A stretch of 64,000 bases of DNA from Parascedosporium putredinis. Its lineage: Eukaryota; Ascomycota; Sordariomycetes; Microascales; Microascaceae. The notes under the pieces were generated by a model. That model was not told where the DNA came from. It ran no database searches and saw only the letters and a list, made by a program, of their open reading frames with translations. This document shows, one piece after another, positions 58,655 through 64,000 of this stretch (position 1 is the first letter of the stretch; the number at the start of each line of letters is the position of its first letter). The stretch is taken from the NCBI GenBank assembly GCA_949357655.1, contig CASHTG010000015.1, forward strand, positions 1,736,001 through 1,800,000. The letters run 5' to 3'. Both the position numbers and the translations under genes were made by a program.

Positions 58655-59786
58655 CTACGAAGTGCTCTCCGCCTCTGGACTCGCGGGCTTCGCATCCGCC
58701 CGTGGCGGCCCACCCTTTGGAGGAGGAGGGAGGCTGTTGAGAGGCGTGGACCGGCCACTCGGTCTGTCTAGCTCCCTGCTCTTCTGCTCTTCTTCTTTCA
58801 AGTAGTCGTCCATTAGGTTGATCGGTAGGCGGTGGCCATGCTTCTCCTTCTTCTTGCCTCGCGGAGGCCACCCGTGGGGGCCCGCTAGTGATGTCGGCAG
58901 GAACGAGGAAGTTGCCTCCAGCCGGAGGAGGGGCCGAAGAGGGTGGCGCGGGAGCAAACGCAGGCACGAAAGATGAATTGGCGGGTGGAGTATCCCCGTC
59001 AAACATGGTTGTGCCGGGGGCGGAGACGGGCTCGCTGAGGGGTGCAGGCAATCTGTGAAGGGCTCCGTAGCCGAGGACACATCCGAGGGCTCCCTCACCA
59101 CCCCAATCCCTGCTGGGCTGGATCGTCACCTCCCTTGTTACATCGTATTCGTTGTTGTAGACGTAAAGACGCAGCGGCCGGGCAATGTGGTCTTCGACAA
59201 GCTCGCTCAGGCCGCTTTCACCGTGGAGAATGCCTTCGGGGCTGCCGAGAATGTAGTCGCTGTAGGGAAGGAGCCCAGCCTGGTCCGCGGGAGAGTTTCC
59301 GGCAACGTCGAGGACGTGCCAAATGTTGGCGGCTATAGAGATGGGAGTCCACTGGAGGGAGAGACCGAGAGATGCGGTATCGTGGGGGACGGCAATATGC
59401 ATTTCCCGTGTCCTTTGGCCCTATAAAAACGAAGAAAAGGTTTAATGCCCATGCGAAATAAGACGTGTTGAGAAGAAAGCGAAAGAGCGATACGAAACCC
59501 AAAAGGGAGGAAGAAGGGAGAAGGAAGGACTAACCTTTGCGTTCCATAAACCGAGTGTTACAGTCCCGCCAGCGCAGTTGCGCACCTCTTGCGAGAAGAG
59601 ATTGGGGCTCGGGTTGTCGAGAGCGCGCCCGTTGATCCCGACTATGAAGTCGTACCACGGCTCAATAAGGAGCTCGAGGTTTGTGTTGCGCAGGACCTGG
59701 AATCCGTACTCGCCGCCGCGGCTATGTTGGTGCGCCGGCGCATCACCGTCCAGCCTTGATATGAAGCGATTGAGGGCGTTGAACAT
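58655..59786 (-). CDS. grh1: GRASP-family Golgi protein (Grh1-like), one frame break (extra base)
   Basis: Tethering protein of early Golgi/COPII sites, also implicated in unconventional secretion. Exon 1 is 59535-59786 and exon 2 58655-59420. Two tandem PDZ-like domains form the N-terminal half: YGFQVLRNTNLELLIEPWYD and DFIVGINGRALDN, then LGLSLQWTPISIAANIWHVL, AGNSPADQAGLLPYSDYILG and TIQPSRDWGGEGALGCVLGYG. The C-terminal half is Pro/Ser-rich. Residue 2 is Phe, not Gly, so there is no N-myristoylation site; MFNALNRFISRL could form an amphipathic helix as in yeast Grh1. The frame breaks at the G5 run 58876-58880, with one extra base; removing it restores GKKKEKHGHRLPINLMDDYL and gives 338 aa. 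Confidence 0.93.
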
Positions 59787-60596
59787 GGTGGGCGAGTCGG
59801 GGTGGGGAGGAGAAGCTGCTTGGCGTTGGTGGGCGTATTTTGCGATGTGTCCAAGTTCAGGCCGGAATCGTTCACCAACCGAAAATGGGTTTCGCGAGGA
59901 TCGTAATCTCGTGTCGGGATTTGAAAGCTCGTGTGCTCGCGTGCCAGTTGTGGCTGTTCGGAGTGTGGGTGGTGGTCTTGGTTGTTCGGTGCAAGCTGTC
60001 ATCACTTCATGTTGGAGCTCTCTTGTGGTCGAGCTTGTGCTCACTCAGCCGGAGCCTTCAATGTTCAATGCTCAAAATTAGCCCCTCGCAGTTGGGCGGA
60101 AGAGCTCCCTGAAAGTTGAACTCGGCCGTACCTGACCAAAGCAATGGCGCTGATTTCTTCAACGTTACAGCGCCTATTTGAGCATTGATAGCGCTGTTAC
60201 AGGGGCCCCTCCCTTCTATCAGTGACAGCCCAGATAACTTTTCCGCCGCTAGACTAATATTGATCTACAGTCAACTCAATTGACTTGACGGGCGCCACGG
60301 AATATCAGATCCACAGCACATCGTGAGGAAAAATCCTATTATCACCACCGTCAATCAGATCAACCTATCGCCTCGCCCGAGCTGCGGTCCACTTAAGAAC
60401 ACACTTATAAGTCTCCAATCTACCGGGTCTTCAGAGTACCTCCCACTTTGATTTCAGATTGCCTGGCGTTGATACTATACTAGTATCCATAGTGACACCG
60501 AAAACATCCTACCCAACACGTACAATCTCGGCATCCTCCACTGGTCTTGGCTCCCTGTAGTACTAGAAAAGAGCCCTAAGATTATAAAAGCACACG
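59787..60596. promoter_or_regulatory. Divergent promoter GRASP / TGS1
   Basis: 810 nt between outward-facing ATGs. The frame upstream of GRASP is open but has no conserved residues. A TATAAAAG lies only a few bases before the TGS1 ATG and is unlikely to act as its TATA box. Confidence 0.4.
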
Positions 60597-61506
60597 ATGC
60601 AGCCTGCAGAGGAGTTGTCCTTGACAGAAAAATGTCTGCATTATGAGCAAAAGCAGGATGTCCCTTGGGACCTTCAAAAGTAGGAAGAGGCTCATCCCCA
60701 GTCCCGCGTGCCACCTCGTGCTAACTGTCGCCCCCTAGATACTGGTCTCAACGACACACTCTCTTCGAGGGGTATGACGATGGAGTCTGCCTTACCGACG
60801 ATGCCTGGTTCGGTGTCACTCCTGAGCCTCTTGCACGGTGCGTGGCTACTCCTTACTCTCATGCCCTCTCGGCCGTGAGCACCTCTGTGCGCCTTGTCGA
60901 GCTAACGTGTTGTAACGGTCAGGCAAATTGCTTATGAAGTTTCCGGCGCGTCCAGTAGCAAGACCACCATAGTCGATCTCTTTGCTGGCGTGGGGGAAAC
61001 TCTATCCAGTTTGCGCTCTCCGAGCGTTGGGAACGCATCATAGCAGTTGAAAAGGACAGGGACACCTTGGCCTGCGCTCAGAATAACGCCAAGATCTACG
61101 AGCTCACCGATGAGATCACCTGGGTCCACGGGGACAGCTTTGAGTACCTGAGACTGGCTCTCGAGGAACCTGAGAAACTTCATGAAGCTTTGCGAATCGA
61201 CCCAGCTTCGACCATCCTGTTCGGGTCCCCACCCTGGGGTGGCCCGGGGTACAGGACCGACGAGGTCTTCAACCTACACAAGATGGAACCTTACAACCTC
61301 CGCCAGCTCCACCAAGCCTACAAGTCTTTCGACCATGCCCTCTATCTGCCGCGCACGAGCGACCTGCGTCAGATAGCGAGGCTGGTACCAGACGACAAAA
61401 AATCGAGGTTGTGCAATATTGCATCGAAGGGGCGAGCAAGGCCCTAGTAGCATGGATTCCGGCCGAAAACTCTAGCCACCCGACATTTTATTATGGCGAC
61501 GACTAA
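60597..61506 (+). CDS. tgs1: Trimethylguanosine synthase TGS1, two frame breaks
   Basis: SAM-dependent methyltransferase that converts the m7G cap of snRNAs and snoRNAs to trimethylguanosine. Exons 60597-60679, 60739-60837 and 60923-61506. Family segments: QKQDVPWDLQKYWSQRHTLF, LTDDAWFGVTPEPLARQIA, motif I VDLFAGVGG then NSIQFA, and motif IV ILFGSPPWGGPGY, whose Trp stacks on the cap base in the human enzyme. Frame breaks lie in the G5 run 60992-60996, inside motif I, and in the A6 run 61397-61402, before IEVVQYCIEG. One added base at each gives 255 aa, a compact catalytic core as in yeast Tgs1. An in-frame TAA lies just upstream of the ATG, fixing the start unless a further exon exists. Confidence 0.93.
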
Positions 61507-61526
61507 CGCCGCTTCGAAATTCATAT

Positions 61527-64000
61527 CTAAAGCCCCTTGACAATCATCTTTTCGTCAAATAGATCTCTCAACAGTCCCTCCACGCAGCGCTCACGATCGA
61601 GCGCCCCCATGGCGTACGTAGACTCAAACGCAAAGATGCTGAGCTGCCCAAAGAACGGGCGGAGCACCTTGGCCACCAATTCGTCTCTCCTCTCCAAGCC
61701 CACCTCGTCGCTGATTCCCCCGGTCCCAGAAGCGGCCGGCGTTGAAGGTTGTTCACGGCCATTTGAGCCGCTGAACCCGTTTCGAGGCCGGAGCTGAGGG
61801 AAACGGACCCTAAGTCCTCCGAGAGCTCATCGACAAGAGCCACTGGCTGGTAGCCTTCTGACCGATATACTGCTTCAATTGTGTCCGTAACGAACAGCCA
61901 TTCGTGAAGCTGGAAATCATCTGGGGCAACGCAGATGAGAAGATCCAGCAGCTTACATGCTTGGAGCACCGATGCGTTCATGTATGTCTCCGAGGCGGCA
62001 CTGTGGTCGGGGGCGACAACGGACGAGATGGCGGAGTGCAATTCTGCATTAACGACTGGCCAGAGCATAGCCAGGTGGATGGCGCTTGTTTTGAGAACCA
62101 AGGCCCTTATCACCATGTAGACCTCCGCACGTGTAGTGGATGATGGCGACGAGGTTGCTGTCGCGCCGAGGAGCTCCGTCAACTTCTCCGAGATTACCGC
62201 TAGGTCGGAAGCGAAGGCATCTTCCGGCGTCGCTAAAATAAGCGTCGCAATGCGGCGGAGATTCAGCTGCGTCTTCCGGTCCGCTTCTAACCGGGCCGAA
62301 GTCGCACCGACGCCGAACACTATCCCCGCGGTTGTGGGAGGGCTGATGCGCCCGAGAATCTCGGGCAGCCTTTCCTTGTCGCTAACCACCCACTGCCTGA
62401 GGAGCGGTAACCAATCACTCTGTACGAGCCGTAAATCAGACGAGAAGAACTTGGCGTCGTTGAAGGCGTCGCCAATGTCCTTCTTCGAGGCCTTTTGGTT
62501 GTTAGGAACTTTGGAAAGCTCGTAGAAGAGGTTGAGCGTGCTCTTGGTCACCGTATCCGGGAAATTCTTGGAGCGTATGGCAGGGCCAATGGCGTTCGAC
62601 GATATTGTCGTGGCTGCTGAGAGGACCCTATCCGACTCAACAAGAATCTTGGGCAAGTTGGGAACAATGGTTGACAGGATACCAACAACGTCGTCTGCTC
62701 GCTCCGCTGGCGTCGGGATATGCGGTATATCAGCCTTGGTCTTCTCGGAAAGGCTGCTGGACTCGGAAAAGGTAACCGGACGGGTGGTAAAGAGCGCTGT
62801 CAACAGACGGAGGAAGATGTCCTATGTAATTCAGCTTGTTTAGTATGACTGTTTGCTGCGTGGATTTATTGCCACATGGCCACATTAGAAATAGTAACAC
62901 TTACCCCAAGTTCGCGACGCATCTTTCTCTGCTCCCCAAAGTTTGTATTGTCAACCTTCTCGCCCAGGATTGCTGCAAACTCCAAGAGTGACGGAAGTGT
63001 CTGGCGATGCGGGAAAGGATTTGCCAAGAGATCCCTTAAGAAAGTCACGCAGTCGGCCCATATCTCATCCATGGCGTCATCGTCCAGCGACCTCGTGTAG
63101 TCGACCAAGAAGATGACGAGGTCAGTGTCCTGGAGATCTATGGTCAGCGTTGACATGCGGGACGCCTCGAGAACGGATGGGTTCGTGCGGCTGTAGATGG
63201 CATTGAAGATGGCGGGGATAGTGCTCTTGGGTCGGGATCCGTCCAACGCGGCTAAAAGCTTGAAGACCCCCGCGGCTTCCTCGGTGGGCTCGCTGTAGGA
63301 CCGACACCAAATACCAACAAGAGTTTCCAGGCACTCCAAGGTCTCGGCGGCGAATAGGTGCTCAAGCAGGCGGCGCGCCCTATTCCTCATCCGCAACGAG
63401 GTGTAGTTGAAGGACGCTGCGGATGAAGGGTCGAGCAACTTGGCCTCGTCACCTTGGCCCCAATGCCATATGGTGAAGCACATGCGGATGGCGTCCTGAA
63501 AAGCGAGGTGAACAGTCAGACGGTCATTCGCCGTGGCGCTCCGAGAATGATGCGTGTCCGACGCAAACACTCCCGACACCATGTTCCCAAAGAAGCTCTG
63601 CTGCTGGTCCGGCGTCTTCACCGCCTGCGCCCGCGCTTCTTCTATCAGAAGCCGAGCGTGCGCGCTGGCAAGGACTTCTTCTAGGCCGTTGAGGAGCGAG
63701 ATGAGTGTGGACTCGGGGCCGCTTGATTCGGTCCTGGCCGAGCTTGCGCTTTGCCTAAACATGCCACGCAACGCCCTAAAACTCCCGTCGATCTGGCTGC
63801 ACAAAGTCTCGACGAGAGGGATGAGAATTTGGAAGAGGGCATCCGAGTACATGGACAAGCACTCGGTAAGGAATCCAATCCAACTCTCTAGGACTGGTCG
63901 GCTACTCGGGGAACTCAGGCCAGCCCGAAGGCATTTTAGGAGAGATGGGGGAGGAGGTTTGGTGTGTGACGGAGGATCAGTAGCAATGGGGAGTGGCACG
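61527..64000 (-). CDS. dop1: DOP1/Dopey family protein, C-terminal part, cut by window edge, one frame break
   Basis: Large trafficking protein acting with Mon2 and the flippase Neo1 at Golgi and endosome membranes (DopA in Aspergillus). Only the C-terminal part is in the window: exon sequence from the right edge to 62905, an 83-nt intron, then 62821-61527. The protein is helical and leucine-rich, with the family segments MFRQSASSARTES, LLIEEARAQAVKTPDQQQSF, WEDIFLRLLTALF-like sequence at the splice, LRLVQSDWLPLLRQW, and near the end VLRPFFGQLSIFAFEST and DLFDEKMIVKGL. The frame breaks at the C5 run 61717-61721 (coding G5); one added base restores SDEVGLERRDELVAK. Its stop lies 20 nt from that of TGS1. 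Confidence 0.88.

Noticed and set aside
1..64000. Programmed ribosomal frameshifting as explanation of the frame breaks
   Set aside because: No shared slippery heptamer or downstream structure; breaks occur in both directions at different runs, and in genes never known to frameshift.
1..64000. tRNA or rRNA genes, CRISPR arrays, integrated viral sequence
   Set aside because: Scanning by eye for B-box-like GGTTCGAATCC words, regular spaced repeats and viral or transposon protein motifs found none. A covariance-model search would be decisive.

Overview
This 64 kb window is nuclear DNA from a filamentous ascomycete (Pezizomycotina, perhaps a sordariomycete). The evidence is the gene set (SUN-family wall protein, HAP3, BUB1 carrying a KEN box, HDEL-terminated PDI), short introns of mostly 59-160 nt with GTAAGT-type donors, and loose gene packing with CT-rich leaders. 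I recognise 21 protein-coding genes, one cut by the right edge. I found no RNA genes, transposons or clustered metabolite pathway.

Layout. Left (1-20 kb): an Fmp42-like MFS transporter and a SUN-family protein, both on minus, then an 8.7 kb stretch without a recognisable gene, then a C2H2 regulator. Centre (20-51 kb): DGAT2 and the AP endonuclease Apn1 on plus. They are followed by a long run of minus-strand housekeeping genes: BUB1, enolase, WSS1 protease, the SWR1 subunit VPS71, PDI, a small mitochondrial protein, a KEL3-like kelch protein, RRN3 and HAP3. Right (55-64 kb): a dense block with alternating strands: prefoldin 2, CMC2, a TMEM14-family protein, OST2, the GRASP protein, TGS1 and the C-terminal part of DOP1.

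The main unusual feature is that 18 of the 21 genes carry single-base breaks in their reading frame, 27 in all by my count. Most lie at short G/C runs: 24 behave as one missing base and 3 as one extra base. With these allowed for, every complete gene sums to a whole number of codons, and enolase (438 aa) and PDI (506 aa) come out at normal family length. Enolase, OST2, PFD2, RRN3 and BUB1 are expected to be essential, so consensus sequencing error is far likelier than decay of the genes. Only three very short genes are unbroken.

No operon-like pathway is present. Some genes share themes: genome maintenance and chromatin (APN1, BUB1, WSS1, VPS71), ribosome and RNA synthesis (RRN3, TGS1), ER/Golgi and secretion (PDI, OST2, GRASP, DOP1, SUN) and mitochondria (CMC2, the 88-aa protein). 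Three divergent pairs (PFD2/CMC2, TMEM14/OST2, GRASP/TGS1) probably share promoters.
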